NCBI RefSeq assembly: GCF_002019705.1 | Contig: NZ_KV917377.1 | Location: forward strand, 432,565-496,564 | DNA length: 64,000 bases | Direction of reading: 5' to 3' | Origin: Shouchella patagoniensis | GTDB taxonomy: Bacteria > Bacillota > Bacilli > Bacillales > Bacillaceae_D | Shown here: positions 47,076 to 55,899 of the stretch, one piece after another | Layout of the letters: every line of letters starts with the position of its first letter | How positions within the stretch are numbered: position 1 is the first letter of the stretch | Translations under genes and position numbers: made by a program | Notes under the pieces: model-generated | Databases searched by the model: none | Told to the model about the DNA's origin: nothing | Seen by the model: the letters and a program-made list of their open reading frames with translations, nothing else

Positions 47076-47966
47076 ATGGCCGAATTAAACCGCAAACAAT
47101 CAGAACGATTAACTTTTTGGGAAACCTTTCAATCAGGATTGATGAAAGCAAAAATTGGTCGAATCATCATTTATACAATTCTCAGTATCTGGGCTGTTTC
47201 AACTATTTTCCCTCTACTTTGGGTCGTTTTAAATTCATTTAAACCTTCTCAAGAAATTATTAATGCAACATTTAAACTACCAACAAATCCAACAATCGAA
47301 AATTACACAAATGCTTTTAATACAATTAATATCGGACAAAGTTACATAAACAGCTTTATCATGTCAGGTTCCGTCGTTTTTTTCACCCTTTTGTTTGGGG
47401 GCATTGCTGCTTTTGCCATGTCAAGAATGAGATTCAAACTCCGGGCAATGTTGCAAATTGCACTAGTCATGAGTCTTTTAATTCCGGCTTTCGCAACAAT
47501 TGTTCCAGTTTACAGGATGATGATTGATCTTAACCTTGTTAATACGTATTGGGGGCTAATCATTCCGCAAACGGCTGGTAATTTACCATTTGCCGTCTTA
47601 GTCATTAGCGGTTATATGGCGACGATTCCAAAGGAACTTGAAGAAGCTTCTGTGATGGATGGTTGCAACCGCTTGTCAATGTACTTACGCGTCTTTTTGC
47701 CCATTTCTCTTCCTTCATTCGGAACTGTTGCTACTTTTGTTTTTCTCTGGTCTTACAATGATCTCTTTTCTTCTCTCATTTTTGTGGAGCATGAGAGCGT
47801 TCGACCAATCGTTGTCTTACTTTCTCAAGTTAGTTCTCAATACGGAACCGATTATGGCTTGATGACAACAGCAATTACAATGACGGTTATTCCAATAGTA
47901 TTATTCTATTTGCTGGCACAAAAGACATTTGAAAAAGGAGCCACTTCAGGCTCAGTTAAAGGATAA
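47076..47966 (+). CDS. Sugar ABC transporter permease, MalG/UgpE type
   Basis: 296 residues with six membrane helices; the EAA loop is LEEASVMDGCNRLSMYLRVFLPI near 190-210. ATG 47076 follows GGAAGGTGA. The operon ends here in a terminator without an ATPase gene, so the importer probably uses a shared ATPase of the MsmX/MsmK type encoded elsewhere, as many Bacillus sugar importers do. Confidence 0.92.
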   Translation: MAELNRKQSERLTFWETFQSGLMKAKIGRIIIYTILSIWAVSTIFPLLWVVLNSFKPSQEIINATFKLPTNPTIENYTNAFNTINIGQSYINSFIMSGSVVFFTLLFGGIAAFAMSRMRFKLRAMLQIALVMSLLIPAFATIVPVYRMMIDLNLVNTYWGLIIPQTAGNLPFAVLVISGYMATIPKELEEASVMDGCNRLSMYLRVFLPISLPSFGTVATFVFLWSYNDLFSSLIFVEHESVRPIVVLLSQVSSQYGTDYGLMTTAITMTVIPIVLFYLLAQKTFEKGATSGSVKG

Positions 47967-48000
47967 AAAGAAACAAGCCGTGGGCTTGTTTCTTTTTTTA
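47965..48000. terminator. Two-way terminator
   Basis: Stem AAAGAAACAAGCC / GGCTTGTTTCTTT (47967-47979 with 47983-47995) with T tracts on both strands, between the converging importer operon and the exporter gene. Confidence 0.9.
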
Positions 48001-49206
48001 TGCCAAATGTGAGTCTTCTTTTTTTGTTAAACACACGCATGCTAAAAGAGCGAACAAACTAGTAATAAACATAATTGTCGCCATCGGAATAGCCGTCTGC
48101 TCATTAAGCCCAACCAAAGGAGCCACACCGGCTCCAATAAGCAGAGGCAACATACCTAACATCGCACTCGCGCTTCCCGCTCTATGGCTCTGATTTGCAA
48201 TCCCTAGCGAAAATGATGTTGTTGTTATCATCCCCATTGATATCATATACACAAAGATTGACGCAACAATTGTCCATAGAGGTCCTTGAACAAGCGCCAT
48301 CAAAAATAGCACAAAAGTGGCGATACTCGCAATTAGCACCCCTGTTTTTAAGAAACTTCTTTCATGTATAATCCCTGCATAGCGTCCTACTAAGAATGTA
48401 CCTAAAATGATTGCTAAGCCATTAATTCCAAATAAGACTCCATATACTTGTTCGTTTACTCCGTATATTCCTTGATATACAAAAGGCGTTCCTGCAACGT
48501 AAGCAAAACTACCACCATGCCCTAAGCCCAATGTAAGGGCATAACCGACAAATGAACGATCCTTCACTAAGTCTTTAAATGTAATGAAAGTCTTTAATAC
48601 TGAGCCTTTTACTCGTTTCTCCGGAGGTAATGTTTCCTTTAATTTCCAACTCGCGACTAAAACGATCATCAAGCCTAAAAAGGCTAAAAAATAAAAGATT
48701 GTACTCCAGCTTGCACCAGGCATAAGCAAAATTGCTCCACCTGCCATTGGTGCAAGCATTGGTGCAACCGCATTAATAACCATTAGTAGCGCAAAAAACT
48801 TTGTCAACTCATGGCCAGAAAATGTATCACGAACGACAGCACGAGATACAACAATTCCAGCAGCTGCTGTAAAACCTTGTAAAAACCTTCCGATTATTAA
48901 TGTGGTTATATTTGGTGACAGTGCACATAAAATCGATGCTCCCGCAAACAGCACAATCGAAAAAAGTAACGGTTTCTTGCGTCCCATCGAATCACTTATC
49001 GGTCCAACTACCAACTGTCCGACAGCGAGTCCGATTAAACAAGTCGTCAAACTTAACTGGACAAGTGAGGCACGGGCATTTAAATCATCAGCAATTTGCA
49101 AGAAACTAGGCAAGTACATATCAATATTTAATGGTCCAAGTACAGCGAGCATTCCTAGCAAAAAAGCTAATGCAACCCTTTCTTTCCCTGTAGGATTTTT
49201 AGTCAT
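47998..49206 (-). CDS. Bcr/CflA-type MFS drug exporter
   Basis: 402 residues with twelve membrane helices. Helix 1 carries GPLNIDMYLPSF, typical of Bcr/CflA (DHA1) exporters; the loop GPISDSMGRKKPLL is the MFS motif A, and RFLQGFTAAAGIVVSRAVVRD is the motif of helix 4-5. Proton-driven export of drugs such as bicyclomycin is the family role; substrate not known here. ATG 49206 is eight bases after GGGAG; an ATG at 49221 overlaps that site. Promoter TGGACA - 17 - TAGACT (49258-49230 region) is possible. Confidence 0.9.
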   Translation of the reverse strand: MTKNPTGKERVALAFLLGMLAVLGPLNIDMYLPSFLQIADDLNARASLVQLSLTTCLIGLAVGQLVVGPISDSMGRKKPLLFSIVLFAGASILCALSPNITTLIIGRFLQGFTAAAGIVVSRAVVRDTFSGHELTKFFALLMVINAVAPMLAPMAGGAILLMPGASWSTIFYFLAFLGLMIVLVASWKLKETLPPEKRVKGSVLKTFITFKDLVKDRSFVGYALTLGLGHGGSFAYVAGTPFVYQGIYGVNEQVYGVLFGINGLAIILGTFLVGRYAGIIHERSFLKTGVLIASIATFVLFLMALVQGPLWTIVASIFVYMISMGMITTTSFSLGIANQSHRAGSASAMLGMLPLLIGAGVAPLVGLNEQTAIPMATIMFITSLFALLACVCLTKKEDSHLA

Positions 49207-49353
49207 TTTTCGTTCTCCCATTTTTAAATAGTAACCGTATAAGTCTACGCTACATCAATAAAACTGTCCAGTCTTTTACAGTGTTTCGCAACGTTTATTC
49301 AATCATATGCTATTATGGTAATTGAAATTAAATGCACTCATTTTGAAATCACT

Positions 49354-49369
49354 TTAGCATTGTTAGCAT
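49354..49369 (+). promoter_or_regulatory. Direct repeat upstream of the ZIP gene
   Basis: TTAGCAT occurs twice, at 49354-49360 and 49363-49369, nine bases apart. It could be an operator for a metal regulator; this is only a position-based guess. Confidence 0.3.
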
Positions 49370-49410
49370 AAGATAGAAGACCACTTTACAAAAACTTGGG
49401 GCGTGATCAA

Positions 49411-49467
49411 ATGAAAACAAATAAAACAACCACTAAGCGTGGTGAAGGTTTTTGGAGCATTTACTAA
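49411..49467 (+). CDS. Possible leader peptide overlapping the ZIP gene
   Basis: An ATG at 49411, behind GGGGCGTG, opens an 18-codon frame, MKTNKTTTKRGEGFWSIY, that ends at 49467, 16 bases inside the ZIP reading frame. It is Thr/Lys rich. Within it lies the hairpin ACCAC / GTGGT (49429-49433 with 49439-49443), which could mask the weak ribosome binding site GGTGAAGG of the ZIP gene. Translation of the short frame would open the hairpin. Real translation is unproven. Confidence 0.4.
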   Translation: MKTNKTTTKRGEGFWSIY

Positions 49468-50183
49468 TTGGCTCAACTTTAGCCGCTTTAGCAACAGGCT
49501 TAGGCGCTTTACCGATTTTGTTTTTTAAAAACATCAACCATAAATGGCGCGATATTCTCCTTGCTTTTACAGCTGGTGTAATGGTTTCTGCCTCCATGCT
49601 AGAGTTGTTACCCGAGGCCCTTGCACTCTCAAATATCTATTTAACCGGTCTGGGACTAATCTTAGGTACATTTACGTTAACGCAACTTGAAAAACGAGTC
49701 CCTCATATCCATATCGAACATAAAACAAAAGCAATAGTAATTGATCGTAAAGCAGCACTTATCATTGCCGCTATTACCTTGCACAACCTGCCAGAAGGTC
49801 TTGCAGTTGGTGTAAGCTTCGCTAGTGAACAAGAAAGTATGGGTCCATTAATTGCACTAGCAATGGGCATTCAAAACATGCCAGAAGGCTTGCTTGTTGC
49901 ATTATATTTAATCCAATCAAACATCGGTAAATTCAAAGCTTTTCTAATAGCCACCGCTACAGGAGCTGTAGAAATTGTAACCGCACTGCTTGGCTTTTGG
50001 CTTGCTTCTTATGTAGATTTTATTTTACCAGTTGGGCTTGCCTTCGCTGCAGGTGCAATGTTATTCATCGTCTATAAAGAACTCATTCCAGAGTCTCATG
50101 GAGATGGAAACGAAAAAAATTCGACTTTTTCCTTCATTTTTGGATTACTCGTCATGCTCACTCTCATTGATTTGTTTTCTTAA
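49452..50183 (+). CDS. ZIP-family metal transporter
   Basis: 243 residues with eight membrane helices of the GufA/ZupT group. The metal path is marked by HNLPEGLAVGVSFAS in helix 4 and QNMPEGLLVALYL in helix 5; the loop RVPHIHIEHKTK near 75-87 is a short histidine loop. Imports zinc or other divalent ions. The TTG start at 49452 has only weak upstream sites, GGTG or GAAGG; the N-terminus MEHLLIGSTLAALATGLGA looks complete, so the start is probably right. It may be coupled to a short upstream frame. Confidence 0.88.
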   Translation: MEHLLIGSTLAALATGLGALPILFFKNINHKWRDILLAFTAGVMVSASMLELLPEALALSNIYLTGLGLILGTFTLTQLEKRVPHIHIEHKTKAIVIDRKAALIIAAITLHNLPEGLAVGVSFASEQESMGPLIALAMGIQNMPEGLLVALYLIQSNIGKFKAFLIATATGAVEIVTALLGFWLASYVDFILPVGLAFAAGAMLFIVYKELIPESHGDGNEKNSTFSFIFGLLVMLTLIDLFS

Positions 50184-50200
50184 AGTGAATGAAACAAATT

Positions 50201-50253
50201 AAAAACTGCACATTCAATTGTCACGTGTATCAACAATCGTTGTGCAGTTTTTT
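50201..50253. terminator. Two-way terminator between ZIP gene and yugP
   Basis: Stem AAAAACTGCACA / TGTGCAGTTTTT (50201-50212 with 50241-50252) around a 28-base loop, with A and T tracts on both sides. Confidence 0.8.
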
Positions 50254-50267
50254 CATTCATTTGGATA

Positions 50268-50969
50268 TTAATCACGTTGAGACAAATAGATCAAAATAAA
50301 TCTTGCCAGCTCAAGAACTGCGACTAGCGCTGCTGCTACATACGTCAATGCAGCTGCATCTAATACTTTTTTTGTTTCTCGTTCTTCGTTATTTTGAATA
50401 ATCCCAGTTGAAACCATTTGTTCCATCGCTCTGCTTGATGCATTAAATTCAACAGGCAGTGTGACGACTTGAAACAGAACAGCGGCTGAAAAGAATATAA
50501 TCCCCATTAGAAGTACAGGATTACCACCACCTGCAGCCCCTCCAACAGAAAAGAAAATACCCGCTATAATTAACCATTGCCCTAAATTACTTCCAATTGA
50601 AGCGACTGGAACAAGAGCACTACGCAATCTTAAGAACGAATAATCTTCTGCATCTTGTATTGCATGACCGACCTCATGTGCCGCAATTGCAGCCCCAGCA
50701 ACGGATGGCTTATGGTAATTGTCAGATGACAAGCGAACAACCTTAGCTTTTGGATCGTAGTGATCACTCAGCTTCCCTTTTGTTTCTTCAACTTGAACAT
50801 CATATATGCCATTGTCCTGTAAAATTTTCCTTGCAACTTCTGCTCCTGTCATCCCTGCCGTATTACGTATTTGTGAATACTTATTATACGCACGCTTCAC
50901 TTTACCTTGTGCAAGCAACGGGATAAGAATGAGTAGAGCTAAATACACGAGATATGCGCCTAAACTCAA
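50268..50969 (-). CDS. yugP: YugP-type zinc metallopeptidase
   Basis: 233 residues from TTG 50969, six bases after GAGGTG. Membrane-embedded peptidase (DUF/Zn_peptidase_2): membrane helix at the N-terminus, then the zinc motif AAHEVGHAIQDAE near 105-117, two or three membrane helices, and LPVEFNASSRAMEQM with the likely third ligand Glu. Typical YugP length is about 225. Target proteins unknown. In other Bacillus yugP lies elsewhere; here it sits next to ypjB. Confidence 0.92.
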   Translation of the reverse strand: MSLGAYLVYLALLILIPLLAQGKVKRAYNKYSQIRNTAGMTGAEVARKILQDNGIYDVQVEETKGKLSDHYDPKAKVVRLSSDNYHKPSVAGAAIAAHEVGHAIQDAEDYSFLRLRSALVPVASIGSNLGQWLIIAGIFFSVGGAAGGGNPVLLMGIIFFSAAVLFQVVTLPVEFNASSRAMEQMVSTGIIQNNEERETKKVLDAAALTYVAAALVAVLELARFILIYLSQRD

Positions 50970-51069
50970 ACAAATCACCTCATTCTTTACTGTTAAGCTA
51001 ATAATAAAATAGAACGTCAAAGAAAGTCAAACATTCAAACTAGCAGTCACAAAATTGACACATTCTTCA

Positions 51070-51843
51070 CTATTCTTTTGCCTTTACTTTTCTTTTTTCA
51101 GCTTGGTATTTCTTAAAGCCTACATAAGATAAAGAAATAAGAACAGGTCCGCCAACCGTTAACATGACCCAAAATAGCATGGGATCAGCGTTGTCTGCTT
51201 CACCATCTTGAAATAGTTGTTGATAAGAATCTCTCATCGTATCAATATGGTTCTCTGCTTGCTCCTCAGAATAGGACTGTTCCAATAAAAATGCATTATA
51301 CGAATCAAATTTTGCAATATCCGTGTTCCCTAGATGAATTTGTAAGGCTGGACGCACTGTTGCATAAATAGATAAGAAAGCATTTAATTCATGCGACAAT
51401 ACTTGGCTATCTTTCACAGAAATAGCGTCCTCTACTGCATCAAGCGCCTCCATAAGTGATGGTTCCACATTCATCCATAATGGATAGCTACTATTGGTAA
51501 ATGAATCAGCTGTAAGTCGAAATGCAGTAACACGGCGCAAACGCTCTTCAGCCGACATGTCTACTGCAGTTAATGCTTGCTCTGCATTTTCAAAGGCTGT
51601 TGTTAGTGTGCGCAAGGAAGACATTGTCCATTCTTGTGTAGTTAATTCATGGTCAATTAACTCATCCGCAAACAAGCTGATCAGCCGCTTCGCTTCATCA
51701 TATCGCTCCTGTTTTGTTAGCTGCAATACTTGACCCGCTGTTTGATTTAATTCGATCCATGTATTGGCATCTTTTGCATAAACACTTTTCGGTAAAAAGA
51801 CTATAGCAATACCAAGTATAACAAGCATCAACCATCGACGCAT
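51070..51843 (-). CDS. ypjB: Sporulation-linked protein YpjB
   Basis: 257 residues: cleavable-type signal peptide (1-23, ending SVYAKD), an all-helical outward domain, and one C-terminal membrane helix (about 223-243, LFWVMLTVGGPVLISLSYVGF) with a basic cytoplasmic tail. This matches the SpoYpjB family (YpjB of B. subtilis). Role in sporulation is known only from the family name. ATG follows AGGAGGGA. Order ypjB-ypjA-qcrC is conserved. Confidence 0.88.
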   Translation of the reverse strand: MRRWLMLVILGIAIVFLPKSVYAKDANTWIELNQTAGQVLQLTKQERYDEAKRLISLFADELIDHELTTQEWTMSSLRTLTTAFENAEQALTAVDMSAEERLRRVTAFRLTADSFTNSSYPLWMNVEPSLMEALDAVEDAISVKDSQVLSHELNAFLSIYATVRPALQIHLGNTDIAKFDSYNAFLLEQSYSEEQAENHIDTMRDSYQQLFQDGEADNADPMLFWVMLTVGGPVLISLSYVGFKKYQAEKRKVKAKE

Positions 51844-51896
51844 ACCTGTCCCTCCTCTGTTCTTTTCATCCTATGAACAAGAGGACAAGAGTAGAC

Positions 51897-52499
51897 CTAA
51901 CTTGGCAATTTTAACCGCAGCGCTTTGTTACGAACATTTAACATATACACAGTCGCAACAGAAATTAATCCAAGAAAGAAAGTAAACCAGCCAATCTGAT
52001 CTATGTAAGGCATAATTCGTTGGCTTAACCAAGGATGCATACCAAAGAAATAATCAATAAAATCATTATGTACTGTCCAAATGAATGCCACACCTAAATG
52101 CCACCTTTTTATTTTATAAAAAGGTGCAAATAACACTGCTTGAATTGCCATACCAGCATGAGATAAATTCAACATCCAAATCGTCCAATGCATCGGTGCA
52201 CCTTCAAGAACTTGGAACGTATTCATGACCACGGCCCAGATACCGTATTTAATAAGCGTCACTGCCGCAAGAGCTTCAATGATTCCAAATTGCTTTCTAG
52301 CTAAAAATCCTACTAAAACAAATACAAAAAATAGGCTTGCTGTTGGACTATCCGGAACAAATAGGACAAATTGCCAAGGTGTTTGTTGCAATTGATCGCC
52401 ATACCAAACAAATCCATAAATCGTGCCAATTACATTGACAAGTAACAATGCCCAAAGGCTCAAGCGATTCGTTAAGATTCCATACATGTAAGCTAGCAT
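51897..52499 (-). CDS. ypjA: DUF1405 membrane protein YpjA
   Basis: 200 residues with about six membrane helices; conserved features NVIGTIYGFVWYGDQL, FVPDSPTASLFFVFVL and WTVHNDFIDYFFG are typical of YpjA (DUF1405). Function unknown. GGGGG lies ten bases before the ATG. It lies downstream of qcrC, separated by a strong terminator. Confidence 0.88.
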   Translation of the reverse strand: MLAYMYGILTNRLSLWALLLVNVIGTIYGFVWYGDQLQQTPWQFVLFVPDSPTASLFFVFVLVGFLARKQFGIIEALAAVTLIKYGIWAVVMNTFQVLEGAPMHWTIWMLNLSHAGMAIQAVLFAPFYKIKRWHLGVAFIWTVHNDFIDYFFGMHPWLSQRIMPYIDQIGWFTFFLGLISVATVYMLNVRNKALRLKLPS

Positions 52500-52520
52500 G
52501 AATAAGAGCCCCCTTTTACA

Positions 52521-52556
52521 TTAAAAAACTGCTTTTTGCATATGCAAAAAGCAGTT
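52521..52556 (-). terminator. Terminator of qcrABC (30-base perfect palindrome)
   Basis: 52527-52556 is a perfect 30-base inverted repeat (half-site AACTGCTTTTTGCAT) followed on the minus strand by TTTTAATG. Confidence 0.85.
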
Positions 52557-52569
52557 ATATTATAGCATA

Positions 52570-53352
52570 TTACTCTGGTGCTTGGCCGTGGTTTGCGATG
52601 AATTCTGCTAAGATTTCAAGCTCTTCGTCAGAACCGTCAAACTGATCACCAGGCATTGCCCCTTGACCATTTATCACGATCTCAATTACTTCTTCAGGTG
52701 ACTTTTCTGTTTCTAATAGACTAGGCGCTGCTGCGCCCCCAGCCATTTGATCGCCATGACATTGAATACATGAATCTTGCGTGGAATAAATCTCATATCC
52801 TTCTGCTTCCATGTCTATTTCAACATCTTCAGTAATCACGAGTTGACCTTGCTCAGCAGCTGCCTCCCAATCATGTTGGTCAACAGACTCCCATGTTAGA
52901 AAGATAACTGATGCGACACCAAGAAGCATTAAACCGGTTGCAATCGGTCGACGATGTGGCCGGCGTTCCTTTGATGTATCAAGCCAAGGAGCAAGTAATA
53001 AAGCTCCAAACGCAATACCAGGAATAACAACCGTTCCTACAATATTAAAAGCCCCAGATGCGAACTGATACTTAAGCAATTGGAACAAAAACAAGAAATA
53101 CCAATCTGGAAGTGGTATGTATGCTTCAAGTGGATCTGCAATCGCTTCAAGTGGCGCTGGGTGGGCAACTGTCAAACAAAGGTAGCCCATTAAGAAAACA
53201 GCACCTACCATCCATTCGCGTAAAAGGAAGTTTGGCCAAAAGGCCTCAGTTTTACCAGGGTATTCCGAGTAGTCTTTCGGAACATTTGTTTTGCGGCCTT
53301 CGGATTTCACTCGCGAATCGCCAACAAACTTCATCCCTTTTCCTTTATGCAT
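52570..53352 (-). CDS. qcrC: Menaquinol-cytochrome c reductase, cytochrome b/c subunit
   Basis: 260 residues. The N-terminal half is the subunit IV part of cytochrome b (FWPNFLLREWMVG, AHPAPLEAIADP, LPDWYFLFLFQLLKY), with three membrane helices. The C-terminal half is a cytochrome c domain with CIQCH at 195-199 and an axial Met in GAMPGDQFDG. The c domain faces outside and is acidic. This fusion is specific to Bacillus-type bc complexes. Follows qcrB by 35 bases. Confidence 0.97.
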   Translation of the reverse strand: MHKGKGMKFVGDSRVKSEGRKTNVPKDYSEYPGKTEAFWPNFLLREWMVGAVFLMGYLCLTVAHPAPLEAIADPLEAYIPLPDWYFLFLFQLLKYQFASGAFNIVGTVVIPGIAFGALLLAPWLDTSKERRPHRRPIATGLMLLGVASVIFLTWESVDQHDWEAAAEQGQLVITEDVEIDMEAEGYEIYSTQDSCIQCHGDQMAGGAAAPSLLETEKSPEEVIEIVINGQGAMPGDQFDGSDEELEILAEFIANHGQAPE

Positions 53353-53387
53353 GGATTTCCCTCCTTCTCAATCAGATGATGTTTTTC

Positions 53388-54059
53388 TTATAGAGGTCCT
53401 GAGATCCCCTGTCTACGAATCATAATAAAGTGTGCACCAAGCAGACCTAATAGTGCAGCTGGTAAAAAGAACACATGAATAGCAAAGAATCGCGTTAACG
53501 TGGCCGCTCCAACGATGTCTCCACCAGCTAAAAGAGCTTTTGCGAAGTCTCCAATGATTGGAACACTTTCTGCAATTTCAAGTGTTACGACAGTTGCAAA
53601 ATACGCTTTCATATCCCAAGGGAGTAAATAACCAGTTAAACCTAATGCAAGCATAACAAAGAAAATTAAAACACCAACAACCCAGTTTAACTCACGAGGT
53701 TTCTTATAAGACCCTGTAAAGAATACGCGTAGTGTATGTAAAAACATCATAACAATAACAAGACTAGCACCCCAATGGTGCATACCACGTACAATAACAC
53801 CCATTGCAACATCATTTTGAAGAAAATAGACAGATGCATGGGCATTCACAATATCAGGCACATAATACATCGTTAAAAACATACCTGATAAAATTTGAAT
53901 AACTGTAACAAAAAAAGTTAATCCACCGAAACAGTAGATGAACGCTGAAAAGTGATGAGCAGGGTTGACATGCTCTGGCACTTCATGATCAGCAATATCG
54001 CGCCACATTGGCGTAATATCGAGACGCTCGTCCACATAATCATAAATTTTTTGAAGCAT
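53388..54059 (-). CDS. qcrB: Menaquinol-cytochrome c reductase, cytochrome b subunit
   Basis: 223 residues, the b6-type subunit with four membrane helices and heme histidines in GMHHWGASLVIVMMFLHTLR and later in FFAIHVFFLPAAL. The N-terminus LDITPMWRDIADHEVPEHVNPAHHFSAF is nearly the same as in B. subtilis. Forms the complex with QcrA and QcrC. ATG follows TTAGGAGGGG. Confidence 0.98.
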   Translation of the reverse strand: MLQKIYDYVDERLDITPMWRDIADHEVPEHVNPAHHFSAFIYCFGGLTFFVTVIQILSGMFLTMYYVPDIVNAHASVYFLQNDVAMGVIVRGMHHWGASLVIVMMFLHTLRVFFTGSYKKPRELNWVVGVLIFFVMLALGLTGYLLPWDMKAYFATVVTLEIAESVPIIGDFAKALLAGGDIVGAATLTRFFAIHVFFLPAALLGLLGAHFIMIRRQGISGPL

Positions 54060-54073
54060 TTCTCGCGCCCCTC

Positions 54074-54565
54074 CTAATCTCTTCGGTTCACCTGTCCGAG
54101 AAGTACTTTTCCATCCTCAACCATCACTTCAAACACGTCTAGTGGACGAGTTGGTGGCGTACCCGCGACATTTGTACCATCTTCTGTAAATCGACCACCA
54201 TGGCATGGACATTGGAATTCACTCTCATCATCATTGTAGCCTACCGTACAGCCGAGATGCGTACATACTGAAGATAAAGCGATAACATCGTCTCCATCCA
54301 AATAAATATACGCTTCATGCTCAACCGTCGATTCATACCATGAATCAACTTGATTAAAACTCCAAGTAAATCGCTGTGGTGTGTCAGTTAAGTCATCATA
54401 CTCACACACGTATTCCATTTCCGTTTCAGCGCCAGCCTTTAAAGCGGGGTCAAGGGCAAAACGAACCATTGGCATGAGCATGCCAGCAGCCATAAACCCT
54501 CCAACTCCTGTGAGCGTATACGATAAAAACTGCCGTCTTGATACTTTGTGCTCTCTCTCGCTCAC
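54074..54565 (-). CDS. qcrA: Rieske iron-sulfur subunit
   Basis: 163 residues. A twin-arginine-like RRQFL signal/anchor helix (9-35) precedes an outward Rieske domain with cluster ligands Cys101/His103 (CTHLGC) and Cys119/His122 (CPCHGG). The outer domain is strongly acidic. GTG start seven bases after AAGGAGG. First gene of qcrABC. Confidence 0.97.
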   Translation of the reverse strand: MSEREHKVSRRQFLSYTLTGVGGFMAAGMLMPMVRFALDPALKAGAETEMEYVCEYDDLTDTPQRFTWSFNQVDSWYESTVEHEAYIYLDGDDVIALSSVCTHLGCTVGYNDDESEFQCPCHGGRFTEDGTNVAGTPPTRPLDVFEVMVEDGKVLLGQVNRRD

Positions 54566-54595
54566 TCCTAAACCTCCTTACAATTCAAAATCGAC

Positions 54596-54670
54596 CAAGC
54601 CTTGCTTGGCATAGTAACTTTAATAATACTAGGACGTTACCATCATACTATAACCGCATACATTAAGCAA
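54596..54670 (-). promoter_or_regulatory. qcrABC promoter and leader hairpin
   Basis: On the minus strand: TTGCTT (54670-54665), 17 bases, TATGAT (54647-54642). In the leader CCAAGC / GCTTGG (54596-54610) forms a small hairpin. Confidence 0.6.
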
Positions 54671-54690
54671 TATAAGTTGGAATAGCGCTT

Positions 54691-55158
54691 TCAGGGATTT
54701 TTTTGCCAAACCGCTGTCAATAGGGGCAAAATCTGCTTCAATTGACCATTCATAACTTCTTTCCTGTTTTTCTGTTCAATATACTCTAGCGGTAAGGCTG
54801 GTACAAAAATTACTTGCATGTTTCCTACTTTGTCTTCAACTTGCTTCCATTTTGCATCAGACGTGACTAAGAAGAAATGTTTAAATGCAGATTGTTGCAT
54901 GTCGTCTTGCCAGAGCAAAAGACGTTCTATCTTATCCTCCATTAACTCTGAAGCTGCATAAGAAAAAGCCGGGAATTGCATGATTCGCCCTCTAAATTGC
55001 CTTTCCATCTCTTCTGTTAGTGCAGTTGTAAACTCAACTGCTTGTGCAACCGTCTTTGCGTCTTGTTTCCATGTGGTTTCAATTAATGGAATAATTGCAG
55101 TATCTACATACTCGATTGACTGTAAATACGTATCAATATCCGATGTTTTAAAGCGCAT
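54691..55158 (-). CDS. ypiF: YpiF-like protein (DUF2487)
   Basis: 155 residues, soluble, with opening MRFKTSDIDTYLQSIEYVDTAIIPL and RQFRGRIMQFPAFSYA-type segment; fits DUF2487, the YpiF family found between ypiB and qcrA. Function unknown. ATG follows AAAGGAGG. Confidence 0.85.
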   Translation of the reverse strand: MRFKTSDIDTYLQSIEYVDTAIIPLIETTWKQDAKTVAQAVEFTTALTEEMERQFRGRIMQFPAFSYAASELMEDKIERLLLWQDDMQQSAFKHFFLVTSDAKWKQVEDKVGNMQVIFVPALPLEYIEQKNRKEVMNGQLKQILPLLTAVWQKNP

Positions 55159-55191
55159 TATTCATCCTCCTTTATCCTTTTTTAGTATAGC

Positions 55192-55221
55192 AAAAAAACA
55201 GAACCACTTGGTTCTGTTTTT
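55192..55221 (-). terminator. Terminator after ypiB
   Basis: Stem ACAGAACCA / TGGTTCTGT (55198-55206 with 55209-55217) followed by seven T on the minus strand. Confidence 0.85.
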
Positions 55222-55769
55222 CATCGTTTTTTTTCGATAGCATTCAATTGTGCCGTCAAAAGCATAAATTTTTCTTTATCGCCAGTATCAAGAGCTGCAT
55301 CAATCTCTTCATTTAGTTTATTTGTTTGAAAACTGCGGATGGTTTCTTCTAAAAATGCTTCTGCTTTTTTCTCAAATTCATTTGCTCGTTCCTGTGTTTC
55401 TGGAAGGTATGGATTATCTTCAAGTACTGACAAGTAAGATGAACAAGTTGACCGCTCTTGGAAATGCAATTCAATATATATATCCTCTGACTGATTTAAC
55501 CGTATATCATGGAAGGCTTTTTCGCAATCTGTTGTTACGTGATGGCTTTTCCGAAATGAAAATGGGATTTGGTCTATTCCTTGCGCAGAGATAATAAGTG
55601 CTTTAGGCGTCGCTTCTGAGCGATTTAAGAAATGGACCCGCTCCATCAACGTATCGTCATTCATTAAATAATTTAATAACCACGCACATTCACGTCGTTT
55701 TAATTGGTGCCGCTTTAAGAATCCTCTTAAAAAAGCTTTTTTGTCCATAACGGGAATGATATTACCCAC
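55221..55769 (-). CDS. ypiB: UPF0302 protein YpiB
   Basis: 182 residues; aligns with YpiB along its length: DKKAFLRGFLKRHQLKRRECAWLLNYLMND, VHFLNRSEATPKALIISAQG, CEKAFHDIRLNQSEDIYIELHF and the helical end with the IDEAL segment near the C-terminus (EEIDAALDTGDKEKFMLL). Function unknown. GTG start behind AGGAGAGGGG. Confidence 0.93.
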   Translation of the reverse strand: MGNIIPVMDKKAFLRGFLKRHQLKRRECAWLLNYLMNDDTLMERVHFLNRSEATPKALIISAQGIDQIPFSFRKSHHVTTDCEKAFHDIRLNQSEDIYIELHFQERSTCSSYLSVLEDNPYLPETQERANEFEKKAEAFLEETIRSFQTNKLNEEIDAALDTGDKEKFMLLTAQLNAIEKKR

Positions 55770-55899
55770 AAGACCCCTCTCCTTTCAAAAAATAGGTTGA
55801 CCAGTCCTTTCAATTGCCTAAAAAGGTATTAACCATTTCGCTCTTGAAACTCGATTATCCTTTTTCAATCAAACAATTGTTTTCAACAAATCCCGCACA

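Noticed and set aside
52521-52556. Perfect 30-base palindrome as a regulator site or mobile element end
   Set aside because: It lies right after qcrC with a T tract on the minus strand, so a terminator is the simpler reading.
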